DNA from: Bacillus sp. NEB1478
GTDB lineage: Bacteria > Bacillota > Bacilli > Bacillales > Fictibacillaceae
Length of the DNA: 64,000 bases
Assembly: GCF_031582965.1 (NCBI RefSeq)
Contig: NZ_CP134049.1
Location: 3,162,001 to 3,226,000 of the forward strand
Reading direction: 5' to 3'
Position numbers and translations under genes: made by a program. The notes under the pieces are model-generated. The model was not told where the DNA came from. It saw only the letters and a list, made by a program, of their open reading frames with translations, and did no database searches. Of this stretch, positions 1 to 8,671 are shown piece by piece (positions within the stretch are counted from its first letter, which is position 1; each line of letters starts with the position of its first letter).

Positions 1-74
1 GCGAATATAATACTAAGATTATACATAAATTTTCACAACATTTGAACTATTTTTTACAATAATGTGGAATCAAG

Positions 75-104
75 TTGACATTTTACATATAATTACAGTA
101 TGCT
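75..104 (+). promoter_or_regulatory. Putative SigA promoter of the regulator/MFS operon
   Basis: TTGACA at 75-80 and TATGCT at 99-104 are separated by 18 bp and lie about 40 bp before the regulator start at 143. The -35 is perfect and the -10 is moderate. Read from sequence only. Confidence 0.5.
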
Positions 105-142
105 TCCTTCAAATATATTTGAACGTTTTAGGAGTGTTAAAC

Positions 143-739
143 ATGCAAGAAGTTTATTCTATTCGTGAAGTCGAACAATTAAAAGTAATAAGCGACCCGC
201 TGCGCATCAAAATTTTATGGGAGATCATGGACGAAGCAAAGACCGGAAAAATTTTAGCAGACATATTAGAATCCCCTGCTCCTAAGATTCACTACCACCT
301 CAAAGAGTTAGAACGTGTAGGACTAATTAAGGTAGAACGAACAGAGGAGAAAAATGGAATCATCCAAAAATTTTACAGACCGATTGCTCAGTCTTTCTCC
401 ATCGAAGAAATTCTTCCCGACCAACGAACTGCCGTAAAGGATGAACTATCGGATGCGCTCAAAGAAAATATTCTTGTTTCATTAGACAAAACGAAGTCAA
501 TGATCCGTAAGCTCGATCCGGAAATTTTTATGTATTCAAACTCACCGCTCAAATTCGGCTATAGACATGTAAAGCTGCTTCCTGATCAAGTAAAACTGCT
601 GCAGGAAAAAGCAAAAGAAGTTTCTGAGCTCATTTCGGAGTTTAAGAAAACAGAAAATGAGGAGGGAGAAATTTATCATTACTTTATGCTTTCATTTCCA
701 TTAAAAGATACACCATATCCTGAAGAGGGGCTTGATTAA
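143..739 (+). CDS. Winged-helix (ArsR-like) transcriptional regulator
   Basis: A 198-residue cytoplasmic DNA-binding protein. The N-terminal 80 residues form a winged helix: a first helix around SDPLRIKILWEI, a recognition region around APKIHYHLKELERVGLI, and a wing with RTEEKNG and QKFYRP. This is the layout of ArsR/HTH_20 regulators. No metal-binding cysteine pair is visible, so sensing through the longer C-terminal helical part is likely, with an unknown ligand. I chose ATG 143 because GGAG at 131 is correctly spaced; an in-frame ATG at 62 lies upstream of this signal and before the likely -35. The MFS gene follows 1 bp after the stop, so the regulator probably controls that transporter. 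Confidence 0.8.
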   Translation: MQEVYSIREVEQLKVISDPLRIKILWEIMDEAKTGKILADILESPAPKIHYHLKELERVGLIKVERTEEKNGIIQKFYRPIAQSFSIEEILPDQRTAVKDELSDALKENILVSLDKTKSMIRKLDPEIFMYSNSPLKFGYRHVKLLPDQVKLLQEKAKEVSELISEFKKTENEEGEIYHYFMLSFPLKDTPYPEEGLD

Positions 740-740
740 T

Positions 741-1988
741 ATGTCACAGGCTGCCGTGCTCACTACACCATCCAAAATGAAATCAATTTTAAAATCACGC
801 TCATTTTTGTTTTATTGGGCAATCGTACTTTGTTCGTCCTTTTCAATCGCGATCATTCAGTTTTCCCAAAGCTGGTATGTCGTAAAAACACTCGATAAAG
901 AAGCTTCTTTGGGTCTCGTATTTATAGCTGCGAATGTACCCCGGATTCTATTTATGGCAATTGGCGGCGTACTAGCAGACCGAATCAGTAGGACTAAGAT
1001 TTTATATGTTTCAAATACTCTCAGAACCGTTTTACTTTGCAGTCTGCTCTTTCTTCTCGCAACCGACCATCTGTCCCTTTTATCCTTCATCATTTTCGGC
1101 TTGTTTTTTGGTGTATTGGATGCTTTTGTTTGGCCAGCTAACGGTTCATTAATTGCTGCAATCGTTGATAATGATCAATTAACTAGAGCTAATTCAATCA
1201 TCCAGACAACTCAGCAAAGTTCAATGATCCTAGGACCGATGATTGGCGGACTTCTGGTTGCAAGCAGCGGAAGCTACATGTTCTCCTTTGGTGTACCTGC
1301 TGTCATGCTGTTCATTTCAGCAATACTCGCTTTTCTTTTGAACGCACCTGCATCCGAAAGCACTGGCGAGAAAAAATCAGGCATGTGGCAGTCCATTAAA
1401 GAAGGCATTGACGTCGTAAAACAATCCTCCTTTTTGAAAGCGCTTTTTATTAGTACTGTTTTTTTGAATGTTTTTGTCACGGGTCCTTTAATGATGGGTC
1501 TTCCGATCTTTGTAAAAAGTATACTCAACGGCAGTGCTCTCGACTTTAGCTATGTTGAAGGATCGATGGCAGTTGGGATGCTATTAAGTTCTATTATTAT
1601 TGGTATTTTCAACACAAAAAAAAGACGCGGCCTTATGGTTACCGTGTCCCTGCTGGCAATGAACGTATTCTTTCTTTGGTTTAGCCAAAGTACGTCGCTT
1701 CATATTTGTATGATCGCAATTTTCTTTATCGGAATAACATTTCCAGCAACAAACATCCCACTCATTTCTGCTGTACAATCATCCGTTGATAAAAAAATGT
1801 TGGGACGGTTAATGGGTCTTTTAACTATGGCAAGTATGGGGCTTGCACCTCTTTCACTCGCAGCAACCTCTACGCTGATCTCCTATGGACTTACGATTGA
1901 CAAAATCATGGCTGGGGGAGCAGTAAGCTTAATCGTTGTAAACTTGATGATCATATGGAAACTTCCTGCTTTAAGAAAAATGGAATAG
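741..1988 (+). CDS. MFS transporter, probable drug efflux permease
   Basis: A 415-residue integral membrane protein with about 12 hydrophobic segments and the MFS motif-A-like GGVLADRISRTKIL in the first cytoplasmic loop. The family exports small molecules by proton antiport; the substrate cannot be read here. ATG 741 is preferred over an in-frame TTG at 732 because the GAGGGG ribosome site at 724-730 sits 10 bp before 741 but only 1 bp before 732. It is coupled to the upstream winged-helix regulator and is followed 12 bp later by the epimerase, so the three genes look like one operon. Confidence 0.85.
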   Translation: MSQAAVLTTPSKMKSILKSRSFLFYWAIVLCSSFSIAIIQFSQSWYVVKTLDKEASLGLVFIAANVPRILFMAIGGVLADRISRTKILYVSNTLRTVLLCSLLFLLATDHLSLLSFIIFGLFFGVLDAFVWPANGSLIAAIVDNDQLTRANSIIQTTQQSSMILGPMIGGLLVASSGSYMFSFGVPAVMLFISAILAFLLNAPASESTGEKKSGMWQSIKEGIDVVKQSSFLKALFISTVFLNVFVTGPLMMGLPIFVKSILNGSALDFSYVEGSMAVGMLLSSIIIGIFNTKKRRGLMVTVSLLAMNVFFLWFSQSTSLHICMIAIFFIGITFPATNIPLISAVQSSVDKKMLGRLMGLLTMASMGLAPLSLAATSTLISYGLTIDKIMAGGAVSLIVVNLMIIWKLPALRKME

Positions 1989-2000
1989 GCGGTGTTAAAG

Positions 2001-3002
2001 ATGAAAGTATTAATCATTGGCGGTACACGATTTTTAGGAAAACATCTTACAGACTCTCTTTTAAAAAACAACCATGAAGTTACTTTGTTTCACAGAGGTA
2101 ATACACCTCCGCCTGAAAAGATTTCTTCATGCGAAATCATTCTTGGTGACAGGGAAAAAGATTTAAGCCCATTAGAAAATCGCACATGGGATGCAATAAT
2201 CGATACATGCGGTTTCCTTCCGATCCATGTTCGCAAAATGGCTGAAACGTTAAAACAGAATGCAGCATCATATGTCTATATTTCATCTGTTTCAGTTTAC
2301 GCTGACCAATCGAAGCGCAATATCACTGAAGAGGATGAAGTCAGTGAATTAAAAGATCCAAACATCACTGAATTCAAGTTAGAAATGTACGGTGAATTAA
2401 AAGCACAATGTGAAAAAGAAGTTCAGAACATTTTTAAAGATAGAGCATTAATCGTACGCCCAGGCTTAATTGTAGGACCATACGATTATACCGACCGATT
2501 TACGTATTGGCCAGACAGAGGGGCTCGCGGCGGTGATATCCTCGTTCCCGATATGAAAGATCCTACTGTCCGTTTTATTGATGCTCGTGATCTTTCAGAT
2601 TGGATAGTAAGAATGGTTGAAAATAAAGAAAACGGAGTCTATCAGGCAGTTGGGGGAACATATAATTTTAATGACTTTATCCAGAAGTGTCTATCAAAAG
2701 AATTAGATACAAAAATAGTCTCTGTTCCAGAATCCTTCTTATTAGAAGAAGGTGTTGGAGAATGGGTTGAGATGCCGTTATGGATCTCAAGTGAAGATTA
2801 CAGAGGGCTTGATTATGCTGATGACTCTAAAGCAGTAAATAAAGGATTGGCATTCAGGTCTCTTGAAGAAACGATTCAGGATACTGCTTCTTGGTCCCTT
2901 AGCAGAAGACAGCAGCCAGAACAATGGAAAGCTGGATTACATCCAGACAAAGAAAAAGACCTCCTTAGAAAATGGACTGCCAAAACAAAAAATGGGGACT
3001 GA
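2001..3002 (+). CDS. NAD-dependent epimerase/dehydratase family protein
   Basis: A 333-residue extended short-chain dehydrogenase. The N-terminal Rossmann motif is GGTRFLGKHL, with the typical glycines for NAD(P) binding, and IIDTCGF and YVYISSVSVYA follow, the latter being the family's SS[VT] strand and active-site neighbourhood. Members act on nucleotide sugars or bind nucleic acid (the CSP41-like branch); the substrate is unknown. Start ATG 2001 has an AGGCGGTG ribosome site; a GTG at 1992 lies within it. The last codons and stop run into a GGGGACTGACCCC palindrome at 2994-3006, so the C-terminal end may have been changed by a dispersed element. Confidence 0.75.
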   Translation: MKVLIIGGTRFLGKHLTDSLLKNNHEVTLFHRGNTPPPEKISSCEIILGDREKDLSPLENRTWDAIIDTCGFLPIHVRKMAETLKQNAASYVYISSVSVYADQSKRNITEEDEVSELKDPNITEFKLEMYGELKAQCEKEVQNIFKDRALIVRPGLIVGPYDYTDRFTYWPDRGARGGDILVPDMKDPTVRFIDARDLSDWIVRMVENKENGVYQAVGGTYNFNDFIQKCLSKELDTKIVSVPESFLLEEGVGEWVEMPLWISSEDYRGLDYADDSKAVNKGLAFRSLEETIQDTASWSLSRRQQPEQWKAGLHPDKEKDLLRKWTAKTKNGD

Positions 3003-3018
3003 CCCCAAATAATTTATT
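2994..3018. repeat. GGGG-type palindromic dispersed element, copy 1
   Basis: GGGGACTGACCCC at 2994-3006 followed by AAATAATTTATT. Its reverse complement matches 18271-18295 at all but two positions over about 25 bp. It covers the stop codon of the epimerase gene. Confidence 0.6.
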
Positions 3019-3156
3019 TCCCTTACTAAAACTCTCGATTTGATCTAAAGCGTTTTCTCATTTCTCTTAATGTAATTCATACGGTTTACATTTTGTGTAT
3101 AATATAGCCTTGTTATTTCCCGTCCCTGTTTACTACTGTCCGAGTACTAATCAACC

Positions 3157-3200
3157 AAAAAGACTCAAAGGCTGCTGTATATCAGCCGTTTGAGTCTTTT
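3157..3200. terminator. Strong bidirectional terminator
   Basis: An almost perfect stem, AAAAGACTCAAA and GGCTG against CAGCC and TTTGAGTCTTTT, with runs of T on both strands. It ends the epimerase operon on the plus strand and can end the coiled-coil gene or a small gene on the minus strand. Confidence 0.85.
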
Positions 3201-3206
3201 CACTAG

Positions 3207-3341
3207 TTATTCAAAGACTTTATTATATTTTTCACTTTTATTAAAATTACATATTTGCCCATGGCACTTGTCCATACCATTTGCTTCATTATGCATATAG
3301 TAGGATTGTGAGATATAATCTCTCCTGTTGGCAAAGGTCAA
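3207..3341 (-). CDS. Possible 44-codon small gene (uncertain)
   Basis: A short minus-strand frame opens with TTG at 3341 and stops 7 bp before the terminator at 3157-3200. The predicted peptide is hydrophilic, with RRDYISQSYYMHNEAN and a later CHGQIC pair of cysteines. A second frame over the same bases is also open for 28 codons (start MKQMVW). The ribosome site for the TTG start (AGGG) is weak and far away, so neither frame is secure. The same stretch could instead give a plus-strand small RNA (see the hairpin at 3391). I do not recognise the product. Confidence 0.25.
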   Translation of the reverse strand: MTFANRRDYISQSYYMHNEANGMDKCHGQICNFNKSEKYNKVFE

Positions 3342-3390
3342 CAGAGCAATTCCCTACCCCCATTTCTTCATCATGCGTTCGGTTTTTTTT

Positions 3391-3427
3391 CCATAACCCT
3401 TCCGTAAAGGGTTATGGTCTTTTTATT
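3391..3427 (+). terminator. Plus-strand hairpin with T-run
   Basis: CCATAACCCTT and AAGGGTTATGG form a perfect stem, followed on the plus strand by CTTTTTATTT. On the minus strand the stem is followed by A residues, so it is not a classical terminator for the gene that ends at 3423. It implies a plus-strand transcript from the preceding 190 bp. Confidence 0.55.
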
Positions 3428-4046
3428 TCGTCTTAGAAGTAACATCAAACTGTACATATTTTTTCAAATGATCAGGAATCTCGCCTTTTTGAAAAACATA
3501 CTGAATATCATTCAGCGGAATCTCCATACGCGTTAATTCAGGATATAATGGCAAAATTTCTTTAGGCGTATATGATTGCTGATAACTGTTAACGACATCA
3601 CTCGTTTCCTTTTCAACAGATAGCCTGTAACCATGAATTTCATGAATTTGCTGAACCATCATTAAATATTCTGCTTTTAACCGTTCGATTTGATCTATTT
3701 TTTTCTCCATGCTTTTTTGGGCAGCATCTAGTTCACGGTCACGTGACATGTAGACTGTCTTTAAATATTCCGCAAGCCTGTCATCCCTGCTCTCTTTTAA
3801 CTGGTCCAATTCTTCCATTGCCTCTCGCTCTTTTTCCAGAGCTTTCAAATACTTATTTTTTACTTCTGATAAGTTTTCCATTGTTACTTTAGAATTTCTT
3901 ACCCCATATGCATTCAGCAAATCTTCGTACTCATTTGATGCCCATTCTTTTTGTTTATGTAACAGCGTCCATCTTTCGTTCACTCTTGCTATGTCTTCAT
4001 CATATTCTTTTTTCATTTGCTTAAAATGATTTAATTCAGGATACAT
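3423..4046 (-). CDS. Hypothetical coiled-coil protein
   Basis: A 207-residue soluble protein rich in Glu, Lys, Arg and Leu. Residues about 5-135 show heptad-like spacing (for example LEKEREAMEELDQL and MEKKIDQIERLKAEYL) and probably form a long coiled coil. The C-terminal 60 residues are less charged and contain paired proline turns (LPLYPELTRMEIP, IPDHLKKY). No signal peptide or membrane segment is seen. It is convergent with the epimerase operon and divergent from the phosphatase gene. I do not recognise a family. Confidence 0.65.
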   Translation of the reverse strand: MYPELNHFKQMKKEYDEDIARVNERWTLLHKQKEWASNEYEDLLNAYGVRNSKVTMENLSEVKNKYLKALEKEREAMEELDQLKESRDDRLAEYLKTVYMSRDRELDAAQKSMEKKIDQIERLKAEYLMMVQQIHEIHGYRLSVEKETSDVVNSYQQSYTPKEILPLYPELTRMEIPLNDIQYVFQKGEIPDHLKKYVQFDVTSKTK

Positions 4047-4150
4047 CTTAATCCCCCTTCGTATATAACCATTTATAGTTTTCGGGAAGGAAACTCATTT
4101 AACGTCTCGAATGAAAAAAGAAGCACAGGACATTGAAAAGAGGGTTACTC

Positions 4151-4684
4151 ATGAAAATCATTGTAGTCAGACACTGCAAAGCAGAAGGACAAGAAAGAAA
4201 TGCTGCCTTAACAGCCGAAGGGAAAGTACAAGCGGAGGAATTAGTTTCTTTTTTAGAAAAATATCAATTCGATGCTGTTTATTCCAGTTGTTTCTTAAGA
4301 GCAATAGATTCGATCAAACCATTTGCCGATTCTAAAAAGTATAAGATCCACCTGGATGAAAGATTAACGGAAAGGATTTTATCAAACGAAGATGATCCAA
4401 ATTGGAAGACAAATTTAAAACGTACATATATAGAAGAACATCTAAAATTTCCAGGTGGTGAATCAACTTTTGAAGCGAAAGAAAGAATACATTCATTTAT
4501 TGGTGATTTAGAATCACATTCTTACAACTGTGTTTTAGTCGTAACACATGGAAACTTAATGAGTTTAATGATTAACTTGTTTCAATCCTCATTTGGATTT
4601 GATGAATGGCAGCTTCTCTCCAACCCCGATGTATATCTCATTGAGACATCAAAAAGAACTGTGTCCAAGGTTTGGGGTCTTTAA
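4151..4684 (+). CDS. Histidine phosphatase superfamily protein
   Basis: A 177-residue cytoplasmic protein of the phosphoglycerate-mutase-like fold. The catalytic motif is VRHCKAEGQ, with Cys where most members have Gly (RHG), the second Arg/Glu region is SSCFLRAIDS, and VVTHGNLM carries the second catalytic histidine. These residues fit transfer of a phosphate through a phosphohistidine; the substrate is unknown. ATG 4151 is preferred over 4133 because AGAGGG at 4138 is well spaced. The gene ends inside a GGGGTCT...AGACCCCC inverted repeat (4674-4708). Confidence 0.75.
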   Translation: MKIIVVRHCKAEGQERNAALTAEGKVQAEELVSFLEKYQFDAVYSSCFLRAIDSIKPFADSKKYKIHLDERLTERILSNEDDPNWKTNLKRTYIEEHLKFPGGESTFEAKERIHSFIGDLESHSYNCVLVVTHGNLMSLMINLFQSSFGFDEWQLLSNPDVYLIETSKRTVSKVWGL

Positions 4685-4708
4685 ACTGGTAGTTAATTCC
4701 AGACCCCC
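4674..4708. repeat. GGGGTCT/AGACCCC inverted repeat at a gene end
   Basis: GGGGTCT at 4675-4681 pairs with AGACCCCC at about 4702-4709 across a short loop that contains the stop codon of the histidine phosphatase. It has no T-run and resembles the other GGGGTC palindromes of this window. Confidence 0.4.
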
Positions 4709-4772
4709 ATCCCTCCTACTAAAGTCCCGAATCATGTACACGTAAGCTAAATCATTAGGAGGGAAACACAAC

Positions 4773-5504
4773 ATGAAAAAATTAGTAATTGCATCAGTAT
4801 TAGGCGCTTCCCTTTTCGGCGCAAACGCAGGAATCTCAGAGGCAGCATCATCATGCCCATTAAATAATAATCAAGCACAGCCACAGCAACCACAAACTCA
4901 AGTGGATCCGGCTCAACTTATTAAAAATTTACCGCCGGAAATTCAGCAACAAATTCAAAAGGGTCTGGCTCAGGTGCCACAGCAACAACAAACTCAAGCT
5001 CCGGCACCTAAGCAGCAGCAAGCTGCTCCAGCTCCGGCTCCAAAGCAACAAACACAAGCTGCTCCTCAACAGCAACAAGCAGCTCCAGCTCAAGAAGCAC
5101 CAAAAGCTGAAACTAGTGCGGATTTAACTGCTCAAGAACAACAAATGTTAGACAAAGTGAACCAAGAGCGTCAAAAGGCTGGTGTTCCAGCATTAACAGC
5201 TGACCCAGAATTAACAAAAATGGCTCGCGTTAAAGCAAAAGACATGATCGACAATAACTATTTCGATCATAATTCACCAAAATACGGTTCACCATTTGAT
5301 ATGATGAAGACATTTGGAATTGAGTACAATACAGCTGGTGAGAACCTTGCAGGCAACCAAACTGTAGATGCAGCTCACACAGCATTAATGAACTCTCAAG
5401 GTCACCGTGAAAACATCTTAAAAGCTGATTACACTAAAGTTGGAATCGGTATTGTCGATGGCGGATCTTACGGGAAAATGTTCGTTCAAGAATTTAAAGG
5501 TTAA
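4773..5504 (+). CDS. Secreted CAP-domain protein with Gln/Pro/Ala-rich linker
   Basis: A 243-residue exported protein. Residues 1-25 are a signal peptide (MKKLVIASVLGASLFGANAG, then SEAAS). Residues about 35-115 are a low-complexity linker dominated by Q, P and A. Residues about 118-243 are a CAP/SCP domain with HNSPKYGSPFDMM, GENLAG and SQGHRENIL. The closest familiar relative is YkwD of B. subtilis, whose molecular role is unclear. The ribosome site AGGAGGGAA precedes ATG 4773. It is a single gene ended by the terminator at 5525. The linker suggests wall-associated display and is a likely place for length variation. Confidence 0.85.
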   Translation: MKKLVIASVLGASLFGANAGISEAASSCPLNNNQAQPQQPQTQVDPAQLIKNLPPEIQQQIQKGLAQVPQQQQTQAPAPKQQQAAPAPAPKQQTQAAPQQQQAAPAQEAPKAETSADLTAQEQQMLDKVNQERQKAGVPALTADPELTKMARVKAKDMIDNNYFDHNSPKYGSPFDMMKTFGIEYNTAGENLAGNQTVDAAHTALMNSQGHRENILKADYTKVGIGIVDGGSYGKMFVQEFKG

Positions 5505-5524
5505 TTAATATTATTATTACTAAG

Positions 5525-5553
5525 AAAGCTGACTCTTATGAGTCAGCTTTTTT
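5525..5553. terminator. Bidirectional terminator
   Basis: AAAGCTGACTC and GAGTCAGCTTT stem with T-runs on both sides, placed between convergent genes. Confidence 0.85.
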
Positions 5554-6981
5554 CTACTTTTCAGGTTGCATGGGTATAGAAATAATAAAATTGGTCCCTT
5601 TTCCTTTCTCACTCTGCACGTCCAGTCTTCCACTGTGATGCTTTATAATATTGCTGCTAACCATTAACCCCAAGCCAGTTCCCTCTTCTTTCGTTGTATA
5701 AAATGGTTTTCCTATATTCTTTAGAACTTCCTCATCCATTCCGCATCCATAGTCACGAATTTGAATCTGAAGAAATGAATTGCTGGTTTTCTTCATCACT
5801 ACTTTTACACATCCACCTACTTTTGAGGCTTCAATTCCATTTTTAACAAAATTAATAAATACCTGTTTTAATTGCAAAGGATCACAATAAATTGGCGGCA
5901 AATTTTCTTCATATTCTGTTTTAATTTCTATATTTCTCATTATCGCTTGTGTGTTCAATAAATAAACAGTATCTTGAATAATATCTTTTACATTAGCTAA
6001 CTCAAAGTTTTGTGAATTACTCTTTGAAAGAACTAAAAATTCTTTAATAATATGCTCGATCCTATCTATTTCAGTTAAAATAATCGACAGATAGTGATTA
6101 TAGTCAGCCGTTTGATTTTGAATGAGCTGAACAAATCCTTTTAAAGACGTCAAAGGATTCCGGATTTCATGGGCCACTCCCGCTGCAAGTTCACCGACAA
6201 CATTTAATGTTTCTGCCTTAAGTAGCTTTTGTTCCGTTAATTTCCGTTCTGTTATGTCTTTTAAAATGATGACATAAAAACCTTCAACATTATCGCTATC
6301 ACACGTGTACTCAATTTCTTTAAAAAAGCCGTCTGCTGTTTTAAATCGAAATTCACCATAAACCTTCTTGCCGTTCATTACCTGGTCCCGTTTTTCAGCG
6401 ATAAGTTTTCCATTGTTCTTAAAAAAATCTTCAGCATTTTTATGGATTAACTCGTGTCTTTCCAGCCTGAAAAGCTCACATGCCCTTACATTTGCTTCTG
6501 CGATTCTAAAATCAGAATGACATAATACTATCGCATCCATAACATGATCAAACAGCTGTTTAAACGTTTGCAAACTTTGAATTTGTTCATCCTTTTTCAT
6601 TTCCTGTTTAGGAAGTATATATGCAGTACCGACAACTTCGGCAATGATCTGCTCATTATCTTTTACAGGGTACAGAATTGTTTTTATCATTTTGTCTGTG
6701 AGATCTGTATCGACGATTTCTACTTCCCCGACAAACGAGTTTTCGATTTGCGGGATCCATTGTGACATCTGTTCTTTAGAATAATGCTGATGAAGCTTTT
6801 TTCCTGGCGAAGGCATGGATATCCCTAAATTATCGAACATTGCCCTAGCAGAATACGTATATGAATAGAACCCTCTCATTTCTTTCCTTAATCCAAAGAG
6901 ATGGATGGGACAGTTTGACAATGTGGTAGCATGAAAATCTGCAATACGCTTAGATTCTGCTTCTTCATATTGCTTGTTCAT
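5554..6981 (-). CDS. PAS-domain sensor histidine kinase
   Basis: A 475-residue soluble kinase with no membrane segment. The first 150 residues are PAS-like and poorly conserved (CPIHLFG, YSARAMFDNLG). A clear PAS domain lies at about 160-250 (FDHVMDAIVL to VIILKDITERK). The phosphoacceptor histidine is near residue 270 in AGVAHEIRNPLTSLKG, followed by the ATP-binding N box (NFVKNGIEAS), DYGCGM and GTGLGL. The architecture matches orphan sporulation-type kinases of Bacillus that feed the phosphorelay; no response regulator is adjacent, so the partner is inferred. Confidence 0.85.
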   Translation of the reverse strand: MNKQYEEAESKRIADFHATTLSNCPIHLFGLRKEMRGFYSYTYSARAMFDNLGISMPSPGKKLHQHYSKEQMSQWIPQIENSFVGEVEIVDTDLTDKMIKTILYPVKDNEQIIAEVVGTAYILPKQEMKKDEQIQSLQTFKQLFDHVMDAIVLCHSDFRIAEANVRACELFRLERHELIHKNAEDFFKNNGKLIAEKRDQVMNGKKVYGEFRFKTADGFFKEIEYTCDSDNVEGFYVIILKDITERKLTEQKLLKAETLNVVGELAAGVAHEIRNPLTSLKGFVQLIQNQTADYNHYLSIILTEIDRIEHIIKEFLVLSKSNSQNFELANVKDIIQDTVYLLNTQAIMRNIEIKTEYEENLPPIYCDPLQLKQVFINFVKNGIEASKVGGCVKVVMKKTSNSFLQIQIRDYGCGMDEEVLKNIGKPFYTTKEEGTGLGLMVSSNIIKHHSGRLDVQSEKGKGTNFIISIPMQPEK

Positions 6982-7171
6982 TAAGTAATCCCCTTTAAAA
7001 AATAAATTCGCTTATTAAATTTTCATAAAATAATATTCAAATCCATTTTCATTAATTCGACAAAATCACTCATTCCCCTATTGGTCGACTTTACCATTTT
7101 TTCAATAAATTGATGCAGGTCTTTAGGTTCAGTTTCAGCTGTATAAATATTCAAATTTCAAAAAAAGAACT

Positions 7172-7205
7172 AAAAAAAACCCTTTGTATTTTAAAAATAC
7201 AAAGG
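7172..7205 (-). terminator. Terminator of the thioredoxin-like gene
   Basis: CCTTTGTATTTT pairs with AAAATACAAAGG and is followed on the minus strand by a run of eight T. Confidence 0.85.
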
Positions 7206-7220
7206 TGTTCTTAATATTTA

Positions 7221-7769
7221 TCACTGCATTTCATTTATTTCTTTTTTCATGAAATCGTAGTCCATAGGACCTACATGCCTGCTTTTGACCATTCCTTTTT
7301 CATTAATAAAGTAACTTGTCGGGATGGAAACTGCCCGGAACTGTTTATTGATCGTATTTTTTTCATCTAACGGAATAGGAAACGTCATTCCGTAATCTCT
7401 GACAAAATCCTTTATTTTCTGTGGTTTTGTTTCTGTAAACGCAAGATTTACAGCTAGAATTTCTACATTTTTTGTATGATATTCTTTATAAAACCGCATC
7501 ATTTCAGGGATCTCTTCCTTACAAGGAGGACACCATGTAGCCCAAAAATTCAATATCACTTTTTTCCCTCTGTAATCTTTTAAAGAAATCTGCTTTCCAT
7601 CTAACGTGTTAAGAGTAAAATTCGGTGCTATACTGCCTTCTTTTAATCCGCTTTTCAGATTAGAAGTTCCTTTATTTTCTGCTTGTTTGTTATCAATTTG
7701 CGCTGTATAAATAGCTCCCCCGATTAGAAAAGCAAAAATAACAATGATAATAATCGGTTTGAGTTTCAT
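7221..7769 (-). CDS. Membrane-anchored TlpA/ResA-like thiol-disulfide protein
   Basis: A 182-residue extracytoplasmic protein. Residues about 3-22 form an uncleaved membrane anchor, and the thioredoxin fold follows with the redox motif WATWCPPCKEEIP and the cis-proline region SIPTSYF. Family members reduce exported cytochrome c or copper-protein cysteines. ATG 7769 has a TGAGGAA ribosome site; ATG 7784 has almost no spacing. It is the last gene of the sortase/sigma cassette, in the same orientation. Co-location with a His-containing surface protein hints at a metal or redox maturation role, which is inference. Confidence 0.8.
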   Translation of the reverse strand: MKLKPIIIIVIFAFLIGGAIYTAQIDNKQAENKGTSNLKSGLKEGSIAPNFTLNTLDGKQISLKDYRGKKVILNFWATWCPPCKEEIPEMMRFYKEYHTKNVEILAVNLAFTETKPQKIKDFVRDYGMTFPIPLDEKNTINKQFRAVSIPTSYFINEKGMVKSRHVGPMDYDFMKKEINEMQ

Positions 7770-7838
7770 TGCAAAATTCCTCATTTCCTATTCAATCTGT
7801 TACTAGTATAGAGGATTTGCATTCTGTTTCGCAAAAGT

Positions 7839-8486
7839 TCAGGAATTTACAAGCTCAGTATAAACTACCAGCCTTTTTTCATGTGTCCCTGCATCCCGAT
7901 TAAAATTTCCTGTACACGTGATCAAGTTCAGTTTTTTTCGATAAGTGAAACCAAATACTTTATCCACGGGAGCGTTTTTTCGCGGATAAGCTTCAGTACG
8001 CATGACTTCGAATGTCAATTGCTTCCCATCACCGTCAGAAACCAAGATTTTATCGCCTTTTTTTAAATCCTCAAGCTTATAAAAAACAGCAGGACCCGTC
8101 TTGCTGTCAACATGCCCGGCCATAACCGCACTGCCTCGATCACCTGGCATTGAACCTTCCTTGTACCAGCCAACCGAATTGAAATCTTCTGGAACACCCA
8201 TCTGGCCATTCTTCAATGTACCGACTTGTTCGATCGTGGCTTTGACATGTATGGCAGGAATTTCAATCATCTTCGGTATGATTGATGTATTTTCATCTTT
8301 AATAATCTCTCCATCAATGTTTTTAGAAGATGCATTTGCACTTGAAGCATTAACAGTATCATTACTTTTCGCTGAATAAGTTACATCCTTCTTTTCCTGC
8401 GATCTTCCATTATCTTCAGTTGAACAGCCTGATATAAAAACAAAGAATATACAAAGGTAAATTAGCAATAGCCTCTTCAAAAACAT
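7839..8486 (-). CDS. Sortase (class D/F-like) with an N-terminal lipobox
   Basis: A 215-residue transpeptidase that should cut the sorting signal of wall proteins and join them to peptidoglycan. The catalytic His lies in MAGHVDS, the Cys in LITCTGNF and the Arg in KRLVVYT. The N terminus is basic, then strongly hydrophobic, and ends in ISGC|S, which fits a lipoprotein cleavage site; most sortases have an uncleaved anchor instead. A Ser/Asn-rich linker of about 60 residues precedes the catalytic domain. The neighbouring MPKTG protein is the likely substrate. Assignment to class D or F is uncertain. Confidence 0.8.
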   Translation of the reverse strand: MFLKRLLLIYLCIFFVFISGCSTEDNGRSQEKKDVTYSAKSNDTVNASSANASSKNIDGEIIKDENTSIIPKMIEIPAIHVKATIEQVGTLKNGQMGVPEDFNSVGWYKEGSMPGDRGSAVMAGHVDSKTGPAVFYKLEDLKKGDKILVSDGDGKQLTFEVMRTEAYPRKNAPVDKVFGFTYRKKLNLITCTGNFNRDAGTHEKRLVVYTELVNS

Positions 8487-8621
8487 CACATCCTTTCTTA
8501 TAAAGAAAACGGGCTGACGCTAAGCCTTTTTTTCAGCCTCAGCTGCACTTATACTTTGCACATGAAAATTGTAACGGCACCGGCTATCACCTTTGCCGCA
8601 AGTTATACTTTCTTAAAGTGG

Positions 8622-8652
8622 AAAAAGGAGAGAAGGAAACCCCTTCTCTCCC
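8622..8652 (-). terminator. Terminator of the MPKTG surface protein gene
   Basis: On the minus strand GGAGAGAAGG pairs with CCTTCTCTCC across a short loop and is followed by five T. Confidence 0.85.
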
Positions 8653-8671
8653 TCACTATTTTTTGAATCGT

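Noticed and set aside
7003..7150. A 43-codon minus-strand frame ending NIIL after the kinase gene region
   Set aside because: Amino acid composition looks coding, but a TTG start without a ribosome site directly follows a strong terminator, so I could not support it.
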